DNA from: Chloroflexota bacterium
Lineage (GTDB): Bacteria > Chloroflexota > Anaerolineae > Aggregatilineales > Phototrophicaceae
DNA length: 39,490 nt
NCBI GenBank assembly: GCA_011523515.1
Contig: WTGO01000111.1
Span: forward strand, 1 to 39,490
Reading direction: 5' to 3'
The translations under genes and the position numbers were made by a program. Every line of letters starts with the position of its first letter. Position 1 is the stretch's first letter. Below are positions 31,979 through 39,490 of this stretch, piece by piece. The notes under the pieces are model-generated. The model did not search any database, had not been told where the DNA came from, and saw only the letters and a program-made list of their open reading frames with translations.

Positions 31979-33121
31979 ATGATCGCAGCCGACAACCGAC
32001 GCCTACTGGATTACCTGCGGGGGCATACCGATGACATGGTCGCCGATCTCAAGCGGCTGATCGAGCTGGAATCGCCGACCTCGTACAAGCCGGCCGTTGA
32101 CGAATTGGGGCGCGTTTTGGCGCAGGAGCTGCGCGATCTGGGCGGCGAAGTTGAGGTCATATCCAAGGCGGAGGTCGGCGATGTGCTGCGCGCGCGCTGG
32201 AACCCGGGCCCGGGCGGCGTGGTCATCCTCAGCCACATGGACACGGTCTGGGATGTGGGCACGGTGGCGGGGCGCCCAACGCGGGTCGATGGCGACCGCC
32301 TTCACGGCGTAGGCGCGATGGATATGAAGGGCGGCATCGTGATCGCGTTATGGGCGCTGCGCGCACTGCGCGCGTTGGATCTCTTCCCCGAGCAGCCGAT
32401 CAGCTATATGTTGAATTCGGATGAGGAGACGGGCAGCTTGCACTCGGCCCGCGAGATTGAAGAGGAGGCGCAGTCGCATAATGTGGTCTTCGTTACGGAG
32501 CCGCCGCAGGATGGGGCTTACAAGACGCAGCGCAAGGGCGTCAGCCACTACACGATCAGGGCCACGGGGCGCGCGGCGCATTCGGGCGCTGACCACGCCA
32601 GCGGCGTCAACGCCATTGAAGAGATCGCCCATCAGGTGCTGGCGGTGGAAGCCATGACCGATTACGAGATCGGCACGACCGCCAATGTCGGCGTCATCAG
32701 CGGCGGCACGCGCCCCAATGTGGTGCCGGCGGAGGCGCGCGTGGAAATCAACGTGCGCGCCTGGACCAAGGTCAATCAGCAGGCGATCCACAAGCGGATG
32801 ATGAGCCTGAAGGCAGTGAATCCCAAGGCGGCGATCGTAGTGGAGGGCGGCGTGGGCGTACCGCCCTTTGAGCGTACGCCCGAGATCGCGGCGCTCTTTA
32901 AGCGGGCTCAGGCTCTGGCGGCCGAGATGGGCATCCGGCTGGAAGAGGGGCGCACAGGCGGCGGCTCCGATGGCAACAAGACGGCGGCTTTGGGCGTACC
33001 TACGCTGGACGGCATGGGCATGGTTGGCGAAGGCGGGCACGCCGTGACGGAATATGGCGAAATCTCGTCAATGCCGGAGCGGGCGGCGATCATGGCGGCG
33101 ATGTTGCGGGAAGCCTTGTAG
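31979..33121 (+). CDS. M20 family metallopeptidase (carboxypeptidase G2-like)
   Basis: From the ATG at 31979 (GGAAAGAGAG upstream) the product is 380 residues. A TTG at 31949 would add 10 residues but lacks support. Catalytic features of dizinc M20 enzymes are visible: H86 and D88 in LSHMDTV, D115 in GVGAMDMKGG, the acidic pair in NSDEETGS (E149, E150), E174 in VTEP and the C-terminal histidine in GEGGHAVTEYGE. The dimerisation domain starts near GRAAHSGADHASGVNA. It probably removes C-terminal Glu or similar residues from peptides or folate-like compounds, and substrate specificity is not determinable. The next gene starts eight bases after its stop. Confidence 0.92.
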   Translation: MIAADNRRLLDYLRGHTDDMVADLKRLIELESPTSYKPAVDELGRVLAQELRDLGGEVEVISKAEVGDVLRARWNPGPGGVVILSHMDTVWDVGTVAGRPTRVDGDRLHGVGAMDMKGGIVIALWALRALRALDLFPEQPISYMLNSDEETGSLHSAREIEEEAQSHNVVFVTEPPQDGAYKTQRKGVSHYTIRATGRAAHSGADHASGVNAIEEIAHQVLAVEAMTDYEIGTTANVGVISGGTRPNVVPAEARVEINVRAWTKVNQQAIHKRMMSLKAVNPKAAIVVEGGVGVPPFERTPEIAALFKRAQALAAEMGIRLEEGRTGGGSDGNKTAALGVPTLDGMGMVGEGGHAVTEYGEISSMPERAAIMAAMLREAL

Positions 33122-33129
33122 GGGCGAAA

Positions 33130-33858
33130 GTGCGGATTCTGAATTGGAATACGCAGGCGGACAAGCTGACACCCGCTTCGGAGAGATTCAAAAGAGTCCG
33201 AAATCATATAGCGCGATTTGACGCGGACATCATCTGCTTGACGGAAGCGTATCCCGGACTGATGCCAAGGGGCGGACAAACGATTAGCAGCGAGCTGTCG
33301 ATTTGGGAGCCATACGAGAGTCGGGGCGCGCGAAAAGTTGTGTTGCATAGCCGTGCCGGCTGGTCGCATGTGGACAAGCAGATCAATTCGCAACTTCCCG
33401 AGGGACGATTCATCAGCGCTACCACAGAAATCGAGGGCATGGTGTGGACTATCGTCGGTATGTGCATACCCTGGCATGGCTATCGCACTAGCAAGTCCAA
33501 GTGGGGCGACAAGTCCCTTGATAAGTGGCAAGGCGCTTGCCGATACCTCGCCACGTTGCGCAAGGGCATTCTGCCGAAGCAAAGCGAACGACAGCGCACC
33601 ATTCTCGTCGGCGACTTCAACTTGCAGATTCCTGCAAGAGGCTATCCGGCGGCAAGGAGCGATGTCAATCAGCAGCGGAGACTGACATTATCAGGCTGGC
33701 TGATTCCGACGTCCGGTATACGCCGGCACTTCATTGACCATGTCGCCATGTCAACTGATTTGCAGGTAGAATGCCTGAGATTCATCAGCAAGGTCGCGCC
33801 GGATGGTCAGCAGTTCAGCGACCACAATGGCGTCTGCATTGATCTTGCGTCCGTTTGA
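33130..33858 (+). CDS. Endonuclease/exonuclease/phosphatase (EEP) family protein
   Basis: A 242-residue protein starting at a GTG with GGGGCGAAA directly upstream, eight bases after the M20 stop. EEP motifs appear in order: LNWNTQ (N7), E39 in CLTEAYP, VGDFNLQIP (D162, N164), IDHVAM (D203, H204) and the terminal SDHNGV (D231, H232). These are the Mg2+-dependent catalytic residues of the DNase I/exonuclease III/phosphatase fold. Substrate could be DNA or a phosphoester such as a phospholipid headgroup; no DNA-binding extension is apparent. Codon use is more AT-rich than that of the flanking M20 and aminotransferase genes, suggesting separate acquisition. Confidence 0.85.
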   Translation: MRILNWNTQADKLTPASERFKRVRNHIARFDADIICLTEAYPGLMPRGGQTISSELSIWEPYESRGARKVVLHSRAGWSHVDKQINSQLPEGRFISATTEIEGMVWTIVGMCIPWHGYRTSKSKWGDKSLDKWQGACRYLATLRKGILPKQSERQRTILVGDFNLQIPARGYPAARSDVNQQRRLTLSGWLIPTSGIRRHFIDHVAMSTDLQVECLRFISKVAPDGQQFSDHNGVCIDLASV

Positions 33859-33930
33859 TTGGAGCGAGTTAGTCGCTCATTCGGAGAATTGAATCATGAT
33901 GATACCGTTGTGTGGTCCAAATTTAGGATA

Positions 33931-33960
33931 TTCCTCTGTGCCTCTGCGCCTCTGTGGTGA
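33931..33960. repeat. CTCTGTG-rich dispersed repeat copy
   Basis: CCTCTGTGCCTCTGCGCCTC followed by TGTGGTGAAA is another member of the CTCTGTG/CACAGAG family seen at 6450-6618 and near 27398. Its end provides the GGTGAAA that lies just before the aminotransferase ATG at 33967, so the repeat probably contributes the ribosome binding site. Confidence 0.6.
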
Positions 33961-33966
33961 AATCAA

Positions 33967-35088
33967 ATGAAATACGCCCCGTTTGAAATTGAGCGCTTCT
34001 TCCGCCAGCACGAATTCAGCGCGCCCTACGGCATCAGCTCGTCGGATTGCGAGCCGCTGACGCTGCCTGAGCTGCTGAGCTACGCGGGCCCGCAGCGCCG
34101 CGAACAATTCGAGCAGCTGTGGCTGGGCTACACCGAGAATCAGGGGCATCCGGAGCTGCGCGCCGCCATCGCCGCGCTGCACGAAGGCATTGGCGCCGAC
34201 GATGTCATCGAGGTGGCGCCGGAAGAGGGCATCTTCCTGACGATGAACGCTTTGCTGGAAGCGGGTGATCATGTGGTGGCGATCGCGCCCAGCTTCCAGT
34301 CCTTATGGGAGATCGCGCGGGCCAAAGGCTGCCGGCTGTCCTTCTGGCAGCAGCGGCAGAGCGAGAGCGGCTGGCATTTCGACCTGGACGAGTTGGCCGG
34401 GCTGATCCGCCCGGACACCAAGATGCTGATCGTCAACTTCCCGCACAACCCCAGCGGCTGCCTGCCCAGACGCGCAGATTTCGAGCGCGTTATCGAGCTG
34501 GCGCGGCGGCATAATCTGATTCTCTTCTCCGATGAGATCTACCGCTTCAGCGAGCACGACCCGGCGCTGCGCTTGCCCTCGGCATGTGAGTTGTACGAGC
34601 GCTCGGTGGTGTTGGGCGGCTTGTCGAAGTGTTTCGGCTTGCCCGGCTTGCGCGTTGGCTGGCTGATCACGCCGGATGCGGCGCTCTCGCATGAGCTGCA
34701 GGAGTTGAAGAGCTACGTCACGATTTGCGCCAGCGCGCCCAGCGAGATCCTGGCGCTGATCGGCCTGGAGAATTGGGAGGCGCTGACGGCGCGCACAGTA
34801 GAGATCGTGCGACTGAATATCGAGCATTGCCGGGCCTTCTTCGGTCGCTACGACGGGCTGTTTTGGGTGCGCTATCCGCAGGCGGGCACGATCACCCTGG
34901 TCGAGGTCAGAGCAGACGCTTCCGTAGACGACTTTGCCGCGGCGGCCGTAGAGGAACAGGGCGTGACGGTCTTGCCGGCCTCGGTCATGCTCTTCGAGGG
35001 CAACTACTTCCGGCTGGGCTTGGGCCGGCGCAACCTGCCGCACGCGCTGGAGCCGCTGGAGGAGGTCATTAGCAATCACCTTTTGTAG
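33967..35088 (+). CDS. Class I/II PLP-dependent aminotransferase
   Basis: A 373-residue fold-type I aminotransferase. The cofactor residues fit: N161 in NFPHNPSG, D189 and Y192 in LFSDEIYRF, the Schiff-base lysine K221 in GGLSKCFGLPGLRVGW, and the phosphate-contacting region around R229. It belongs to the aspartate/aromatic-like aminotransferases, some of which are described as 'aminotransferase class I/II' with capreomycidine-synthase-like similarity. The amino donor and acceptor cannot be named. It starts 108 bases after the EEP stop and is convergent with the beta-propeller gene, from which it is separated by six bases. Confidence 0.9.
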   Translation: MKYAPFEIERFFRQHEFSAPYGISSSDCEPLTLPELLSYAGPQRREQFEQLWLGYTENQGHPELRAAIAALHEGIGADDVIEVAPEEGIFLTMNALLEAGDHVVAIAPSFQSLWEIARAKGCRLSFWQQRQSESGWHFDLDELAGLIRPDTKMLIVNFPHNPSGCLPRRADFERVIELARRHNLILFSDEIYRFSEHDPALRLPSACELYERSVVLGGLSKCFGLPGLRVGWLITPDAALSHELQELKSYVTICASAPSEILALIGLENWEALTARTVEIVRLNIEHCRAFFGRYDGLFWVRYPQAGTITLVEVRADASVDDFAAAAVEEQGVTVLPASVMLFEGNYFRLGLGRRNLPHALEPLEEVISNHLL

Positions 35089-35094
35089 CGCGGC

Positions 35095-36525
35095 TTAACC
35101 GTCGAGGCGGGCGGCGCCCCCGATAGCATAGGCGGTTGCCGCGTTCAATTCGAGTTGAAGGCGGAAGGGCCGTCTCTCTAGCTCAGCGATTCGACGCTCG
35201 CGCCAGCGCAGGGCCAGCGCCAACCCGCCCTGCCCTGCGCCTAGCGGCAGACTGTCATCCAGTCCGAAGCCGGGCAGCGCCGCGTCCGCGTCATCCACGA
35301 GAGCCGCGCGTATCAAGCCGCCGGCCTCGATCTCGGCGTTGAGCGTGATTTCCGCGCCGGTCACACGCAAGGGCGCGCTGGTCAGCAGCGCCTTGCCCGG
35401 CCCGGCAAGCGGCCGATAGCCGGCGAAGCGATCGCGCGGCAGGGTCGCCAGGTTGAACGAGCCTTCGCGCCAATTGTTGTGCAGGCCGTTGCTGCCGCCA
35501 TAATAGAGCAGAATCTCGTCGCCGCGAACGATGGGCGCCGCGGCGTAAACACAGCCGCAGTCGTATTCGCCGTCGGGGTAGCTGCCGGCGCCGCGCGGGA
35601 TCAGTGGCTGGCCCGGGCAGATGCGCCGCCAATGCGCCGTGTCCGCGCTGATGGCCAATTCGGTATCGACCGTATCCCAATCGACTGCCGCTTCGTCGCC
35701 TTTGTGGAAGACGGCGGGCAAGCCGATAAAGAGATCGCCGTAGGCCGTGATGGGCATCGAGTAGATTTGGTCGTGGGCGTCGGCGCCGCGCAGGATCTCG
35801 ACCGGTGGCGACCAGCGCAGGAAGTCGTCGCTCTCGCTGCGCAGGACGGTGCGCAGGCCGCGATAAGCGCCATCCGACCAGCCGCGGGTGATGCAGACGT
35901 AGCGCCCCGATCCCGGCAGCCGGATGGCGTTATTATGCGTATCGCCGACGGCGCCGTGGTCCGGCCAGCGCACCGGCTGCGACCAGGTCAGCCCGTCGGC
36001 CGAAAAGCAGCTGGCCATACGCCGGGCGCGCGCATTCAGATGGATGAACTTGTAGCGGCGCGCGGGGTCGGGCTCGCGCGGGTCTTTGAGTACGCCGCCG
36101 GCGTGGATGCCGTGCGCAGCCCGGCTCAAAACGATGTTGTTGCTGCGGGAGCCGGCGAATTCGATCAAGCCAAGCTCGGGTTTGCGCCAGTCGATGCCGT
36201 CGGTTGATTCGGCGTAGAGGACTCCCTCTTCGCGTCCGCCGCCTGTATACGGGACCTGTGGGCGTTCCGCCAGCGGCGTGGAATTGGAATCGCGGTCGCG
36301 CAGAAAGGACTTGTACCAGCACTTGAAGAGGCCATCTTCCTGGTCGTAGATGACGCTGGGATAGACATTGTCCAGGCGCGCCTCCCAGGGTTTGGGCGGG
36401 ACGGCGAAGCACTCCTCGCGGAAGAGCGGATTGGCGGCGTGTTTCTTGACGGGGCCCAGCGCCAGCTCGGCGTTTTGCGTCCTAAAGATGTTGCGCGTGT
36501 CAAGCAGCAGGAGCGATGCGGTCAT
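35095..36525 (-). CDS. Five-bladed beta-propeller glycosidase-like protein (GH32/43/68 superfamily)
   Basis: The ATG at 36525 has GGAG nine bases upstream and gives 476 residues. The body shows repeated propeller blades typical of the GH32/43/62/68 superfamily: LDNVYPSVIYDQEDGLFKCW, EGVLYAESTDGIDWRKPEL, NNIVLSRAAHGIHAGGVLKD, RRMASCFSADGLTWSQPV and VRGDEILLYYGGSNGLHNNW. The last ~110 residues form a second beta-sandwich-like domain (TGAEITLNAEIEAGGLIRAA), as in GH32. There is no signal peptide, so it is probably cytosolic. The substrate is unknown. It lies downstream of two ADP-ribosylglycohydrolase genes on the same strand. Confidence 0.8.
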   Translation of the reverse strand: MTASLLLLDTRNIFRTQNAELALGPVKKHAANPLFREECFAVPPKPWEARLDNVYPSVIYDQEDGLFKCWYKSFLRDRDSNSTPLAERPQVPYTGGGREEGVLYAESTDGIDWRKPELGLIEFAGSRSNNIVLSRAAHGIHAGGVLKDPREPDPARRYKFIHLNARARRMASCFSADGLTWSQPVRWPDHGAVGDTHNNAIRLPGSGRYVCITRGWSDGAYRGLRTVLRSESDDFLRWSPPVEILRGADAHDQIYSMPITAYGDLFIGLPAVFHKGDEAAVDWDTVDTELAISADTAHWRRICPGQPLIPRGAGSYPDGEYDCGCVYAAAPIVRGDEILLYYGGSNGLHNNWREGSFNLATLPRDRFAGYRPLAGPGKALLTSAPLRVTGAEITLNAEIEAGGLIRAALVDDADAALPGFGLDDSLPLGAGQGGLALALRWRERRIAELERRPFRLQLELNAATAYAIGGAARLDG

Positions 36526-36576
36526 GTTGGGTTTCTCCAAGTTCGGAGTCGGGCAGCGGAAGGGGATTTATGCGGC

Positions 36577-36600
36577 GGGCGAGCCAAGGCTCGCCCCTAC
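36577..36600. repeat. Palindromic repeat GGGCGAGCC-AA-GGCTCGCCC
   Basis: A perfect copy of the 20-bp palindrome, with the CTAC tail, in the gap between the first ADP-ribosylglycohydrolase gene and the propeller gene. Confidence 0.8.
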
Positions 36601-36657
36601 GGATTCTTGCGTTTGGGCGGGCGACGCACAGTGCCGTGCCCACCTGCGGGCGGAACA

Positions 36658-37959
36658 TCAAACGGCGTGAACGAGATGCGCCTGGGCGGTGAAGCGATCC
36701 AGCATATCGTCAATGGCGAAGCTGTCGATGCCGATCAGGAAACTGCGCGACTTGTTGTTGAAGTTCTTGTACCAGTGTTCGGGAATGGCGTCTACACCGT
36801 AGGCGGCGCCGAAGATACTGCCGGCGGTGGCGGCGGTGCAGTCGTTGTCCAAGCCCATGGCCACAGTCTCGCCGATGACCTTGGTGAAGTCGTCGCCGCC
36901 GACGGACAGTCCCCAGACGGTTAGAACGGCGTTGTTGATGGTGTGGATGCGCGGCATGCCGGCATAACGTTCGTCGACGGCGGCGCGGGCATCGCGATAA
37001 TCCTTGATGCCATCAGCGGCATCCAGGGCCCAGCGCAGCTCGCGCGCCAGCACACAATCCGCTGGTATCTCAGCCAGGCCCGCTTCCAGCGCAGCCAGCG
37101 GATCGCCCAGCGCAAAGGCGGCCGAGATGGCGGCGGAGAAATACATGGCGCCGTAGATGCCGTTGCGGCGGCTGCAGATGGTGGAATTGCGCCAAGAGAA
37201 TTCAGCGGCCAGCTCGGGATAGCCGGGCGCGGCATAGCCCCAGGGGTCTGACTGGATGTCGCCGATGATCCAGAACATGGTGGGATTGTCGACTTCGCCC
37301 GCCTGCATTGCCGGGACGCCGGCTTGCAAGTTGCCCAGAACGGGCGACGCCGGCGAGACCGGCAAGTACTTGACCCAGGCGGCGCCGACATCGTCCACGC
37401 TAAAGTCGATGCCGTAATCTTCCAGGATCAGGAGACCCAACTGGGTATAGATGAGGTCGTCATCGGTGGGCACGCCGTCCATTTTTGAGCGGGTGAAGTC
37501 TTCGCGCAGGCTGGTTTCATATTTGAGCTCGCGCGGGCGCTCGGCGGCGCTCCAATAATCGGTGGGCGGGAATTCGTCGCCCAGATAATCAGCCCAGCGC
37601 GCCATCTGGTCAGGCGCCCAAAGCTCGACGATCGAGCCAAGCACGTTGCCGGCGCAGCGCCCCAGCCAGGCGGCCTCGAGCCGATCACGGTAAGTCGCCT
37701 CCGGCAGCTCGGTCCAGTAGCGGCGTGTGCCGGCCGGACGCAGCGCGCGAATGCCAGGGAGGTCATCCGGTTCGGCTGCGCGCAAAGCCGGATCATCGGG
37801 CAAGGCGCGCAGCTCGGCCAGCTTTTCGTCCAGGACCGCCTGGATCTCGGCGACTTTTTCCGCCAGACCGGGCGCGCCGGTTTCCGCTTTGAGCTGCGCC
37901 CAGACGTTGAATCTGCGCTCGAAGTCAGCGAGGGGTTCGGGGTAGTTGTAATTGGTCAT
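36658..37959 (-). CDS. ADP-ribosylglycohydrolase family protein, copy 1
   Basis: The start is the ATG at 37959 with AGGAG upstream, giving 433 residues; the longer frame to 38040 only reads through the palindromic leader. The family hydrolyses ADP-ribose bound to proteins or other acceptors (DraG/ARH type). Present are LGRCAGNVLGSIVEL (metal/ribose loop region), the T-D-D motif VPTDDDLIY (165-168), and near the C-terminus GLDNDCTAATAGSIFGAAYG (D371, D373), which matches the D-x-D-[TC] dinuclear metal site. About 90 N-terminal residues precede the core, mostly predicted helix (RRFNVWAQLKAETGAPGLAE), more than in DraG itself. It is closely similar to copy 2 upstream. Confidence 0.9.
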   Translation of the reverse strand: MTNYNYPEPLADFERRFNVWAQLKAETGAPGLAEKVAEIQAVLDEKLAELRALPDDPALRAAEPDDLPGIRALRPAGTRRYWTELPEATYRDRLEAAWLGRCAGNVLGSIVELWAPDQMARWADYLGDEFPPTDYWSAAERPRELKYETSLREDFTRSKMDGVPTDDDLIYTQLGLLILEDYGIDFSVDDVGAAWVKYLPVSPASPVLGNLQAGVPAMQAGEVDNPTMFWIIGDIQSDPWGYAAPGYPELAAEFSWRNSTICSRRNGIYGAMYFSAAISAAFALGDPLAALEAGLAEIPADCVLARELRWALDAADGIKDYRDARAAVDERYAGMPRIHTINNAVLTVWGLSVGGDDFTKVIGETVAMGLDNDCTAATAGSIFGAAYGVDAIPEHWYKNFNNKSRSFLIGIDSFAIDDMLDRFTAQAHLVHAV

Positions 37960-37986
37960 GCGGTTCTCCTGATTGGCCGCTGGCGT

Positions 37987-38010
37987 GGGCGAGCCAAGGC
38001 TCGCGCCTAA
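37987..38010. repeat. Palindromic repeat variant in the leader of copy 1
   Basis: GGGCGAGCCAAGGCTCGCGC: the palindrome with one changed base (CGCCC to CGCGC) and a CTAA tail. It sits 28 bases upstream of the ATG at 37959, at the same place as the perfect copy upstream of the second paralogue. Confidence 0.75.
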
Positions 38011-38044
38011 AGATTCATGGCGAAGGCAAATACGGATCACCTAA

Positions 38045-39352
38045 TCACCCGGCATGCACGCTCTGCGCCTGGGCGGTGTAGCGGTCCACCATGTCGTCGA
38101 TGGCGAATGCTTCCTTGCCGATGATATAGCTGAGTGATCTGTTGTTGAAGTCTTTGGTCCAATGCGCCGGGATGGCGGCTTTACCGTAGGCGGCGCCGAA
38201 GATGCTGCCGGCGGTGGCGGCGGTGCAGTCGTTGTCCAGGCCCATGGCCACCGTCTCGCCGATGACCCGGGTGAAGTCGTCGCCGCCGATGGTCAAGCCC
38301 CAGGCAGTCAGAACGGCGTTGTTAATGGTGTGGATGCGGTGCATGCCGGCGTAGCGCTGGTCGACGGCGTCTCGAGCTTCGCGATAAGTATTAATAGAAG
38401 GCGCTACTTCCAGCGCCCGGCGCAGCTCGCGCGCCAGCAGACAGTCAGCCGGTATTTCACTCAAGCCGGCTTCCAGCGCAGCCAGCGGATCGCCCAAGGC
38501 GAATGCAGCCGCGATGACGGCGGAGAAGTACATCGCGCCGTAGATGCCGTTGCGCCGGTGACTGATAGAGGCGTCGCGCCAGGCGAATTCAGCCGCCTTC
38601 TCGGGATATCCGGGCGCGGCATAACCCCAGGGGTCACTGCGGATATCGGCGCCGATCCAATAGATGAAGGGATTGTCCACGATTGCGGCTTCCGCCGCCG
38701 GCACCCCAGCGCGCAAGTTGTTGAGGGCGATGCCCTCCGCAGTAGCTGCGTGGGGCAAGTATTTCATCCAGGCGGCGCCCACATCGTCCAGGCTGAAATT
38801 CGCGCCGTAGTCTTCCAGGATCAGGAGACCCAGCTGGGTATAGATGAGGTCATCATCGGTGGGAACGCCATCCATTTTGGCGCGGGTGAAATCTTCGCGC
38901 GGGCTGGTGCGATATTTGAGATCGTGCGGTCGCTCGGCCGCGCTCCAATAGTCCGCGGGCGGGAAGGCGTCGCCGAGATACTCCGCCCAGCGTTCCATTT
39001 GCTCGACTTCCCAGCATTCGACTATGGAGCCCAGCACGCAGCCGGAGAAGCGCCCCAAAAGCGCCGCCTCGAGCCGGTCGCGATAGACCGCTTCCGGCAG
39101 CTCGTTCCAGATGCGGCGTTTGCCATCGGGACGCAGCGCGCGTATGCCGGGCAGGTCATCCGGTTCGGCCTGCCGCAGGGCCGGGTCGTCGGGCAAGGCG
39201 CGCATCTCGGCCAGTTTCTCGGCGATCAGGGCGTTGATTTCCGCGACCTTATCCGCCACGCCGGCGGCGCCGCTCTCGGTCTTGAGCTGGGCCCAGAGGT
39301 TGATTTGGCGGTCGAGGTTTTCCAGTGGGTCCGGGTATTTGTAGTTGGACAT
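38045..39352 (-). CDS. ADP-ribosylglycohydrolase family protein, copy 2
   Basis: The start is the ATG at 39352 after AAGGAG; 435 residues. It is the upstream tandem paralogue of copy 1 and is visibly nearly identical over long stretches, with the same T-D-D (VPTDDDLIYTQLGLLILEDYG) and C-terminal LDNDCTAATAGSIFGAAYG motifs. It differs in the middle (a variable stretch around residues 215-240) and in the C-terminal residues. It carries the same ~90-residue helical N-terminus (LDRQINLWAQLKTE). The two genes and their leaders appear to come from one duplication. Whether they keep the same substrate is unknown. Confidence 0.9.
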   Translation of the reverse strand: MSNYKYPDPLENLDRQINLWAQLKTESGAAGVADKVAEINALIAEKLAEMRALPDDPALRQAEPDDLPGIRALRPDGKRRIWNELPEAVYRDRLEAALLGRFSGCVLGSIVECWEVEQMERWAEYLGDAFPPADYWSAAERPHDLKYRTSPREDFTRAKMDGVPTDDDLIYTQLGLLILEDYGANFSLDDVGAAWMKYLPHAATAEGIALNNLRAGVPAAEAAIVDNPFIYWIGADIRSDPWGYAAPGYPEKAAEFAWRDASISHRRNGIYGAMYFSAVIAAAFALGDPLAALEAGLSEIPADCLLARELRRALEVAPSINTYREARDAVDQRYAGMHRIHTINNAVLTAWGLTIGGDDFTRVIGETVAMGLDNDCTAATAGSIFGAAYGKAAIPAHWTKDFNNRSLSYIIGKEAFAIDDMVDRYTAQAQSVHAG

Positions 39353-39379
39353 CGGGTTCTCCTTATTGGCCGCTGGCGT

Positions 39380-39403
39380 GGGCGAGCCAAGGCTCGCCCC
39401 TAC
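39380..39403. repeat. Palindromic repeat GGGCGAGCC-AA-GGCTCGCCC
   Basis: A perfect copy with CTAC tail, 28 bases upstream of the ATG of copy 2. Confidence 0.8.
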
Positions 39404-39439
39404 AGACTTTTGCGCGTGGGTGGGCGAGCCACGCTGCCC

Positions 39440-39490
39440 TGTAGTGGTCCTCAAATGTTGGACACGAAAATGCAGAAATTTAGGGAGGAC
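39440..39490. mobile_element. Possible IS3-type insertion sequence end (incomplete)
   Basis: The last 51 bases, beginning TGTAGTGGTCCTCAAATGTT followed by GGACACG, differ in composition from the sequence before them and resemble left termini of IS3-family (IS150-like) elements, which start TG and carry an AAATGTTGGACAC-like stretch. A GGGAGGAC at the very edge could be a ribosome binding site for a transposase. The rest lies outside the window, so this is tentative. Confidence 0.3.

Overview
The window looks like a high-GC chromosomal segment from a Chloroflexota bacterium (Anaerolineae-like). This is inferred from gene style: a Pro/Thr-rich wall-stalk protein, abundant GAF/FHA/beta-propeller proteins, lipoproteins with Thr/Pro-rich linkers, orphan phage-like genes and many short palindromic intergenic repeats. 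No rRNA, tRNA or CRISPR array is visible. Most starts have a recognisable AGGAG-type ribosome binding site and several gene pairs overlap by ATGA.

Layout. 1-3723 (+): the C-terminal part of a repeat-stalk surface protein, a small holin-type membrane protein, a GT4 glycosyltransferase and a coupled MATE exporter. 3698-6374: a GT-C membrane glycosyltransferase (-), a DnaJ-type zinc-finger protein (+) and a small membrane protein (-). 6375-7624: an inverted-repeat element followed by two phage-tail-like genes (-). 7825-13428: an FxLYD-type lipoprotein (+), then SRPBCC, recF, a TolB-like propeller and a TIGR03943/DUF318 permease pair (all -). 13582-17329 (-): two overlapping GAF-PAS-cyclase genes followed by a tiny glycine-rich membrane protein. 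17589-20075 (-): an FAD oxidoreductase and tsaD. 20160-21982 (+): an AT-richer AAA ATPase/TOPRIM pair that resembles two-gene defence systems. 22076-25957 (+): a polytopic membrane protein, a lipoprotein and sthA. 25972-27129: an AT-rich island with a frameshifted ImmA/IrrE-type protease (-) and two YjzC-like small proteins (+), the first frameshifted. 27130-29903: a repeat element, an orphan phage portal gene carrying an in-frame palindromic insertion, and an FHA protein (all genes -). 30128-35088: an M23 peptidase and a DinB-like protein (-), then an M20 peptidase, an EEP nuclease/phosphatase and an aminotransferase (+). 35095-39352 (-): a beta-propeller glycosidase-like protein and two tandem ADP-ribosylglycohydrolase paralogues. 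The window ends in what may be an insertion sequence terminus.

Most notable is the cyclase pair at 13782-17329. Gene A keeps both metal-binding aspartates but has lost the base-binding and transition-state residues. Gene B keeps those residues but has lost the second metal aspartate. The two half-sites complement each other as the C1 and C2 halves of animal adenylyl cyclase do, and the ATGA overlap would favour co-synthesis. This predicts an obligate heterodimeric bacterial class III nucleotide cyclase with GAF/PAS sensor input.
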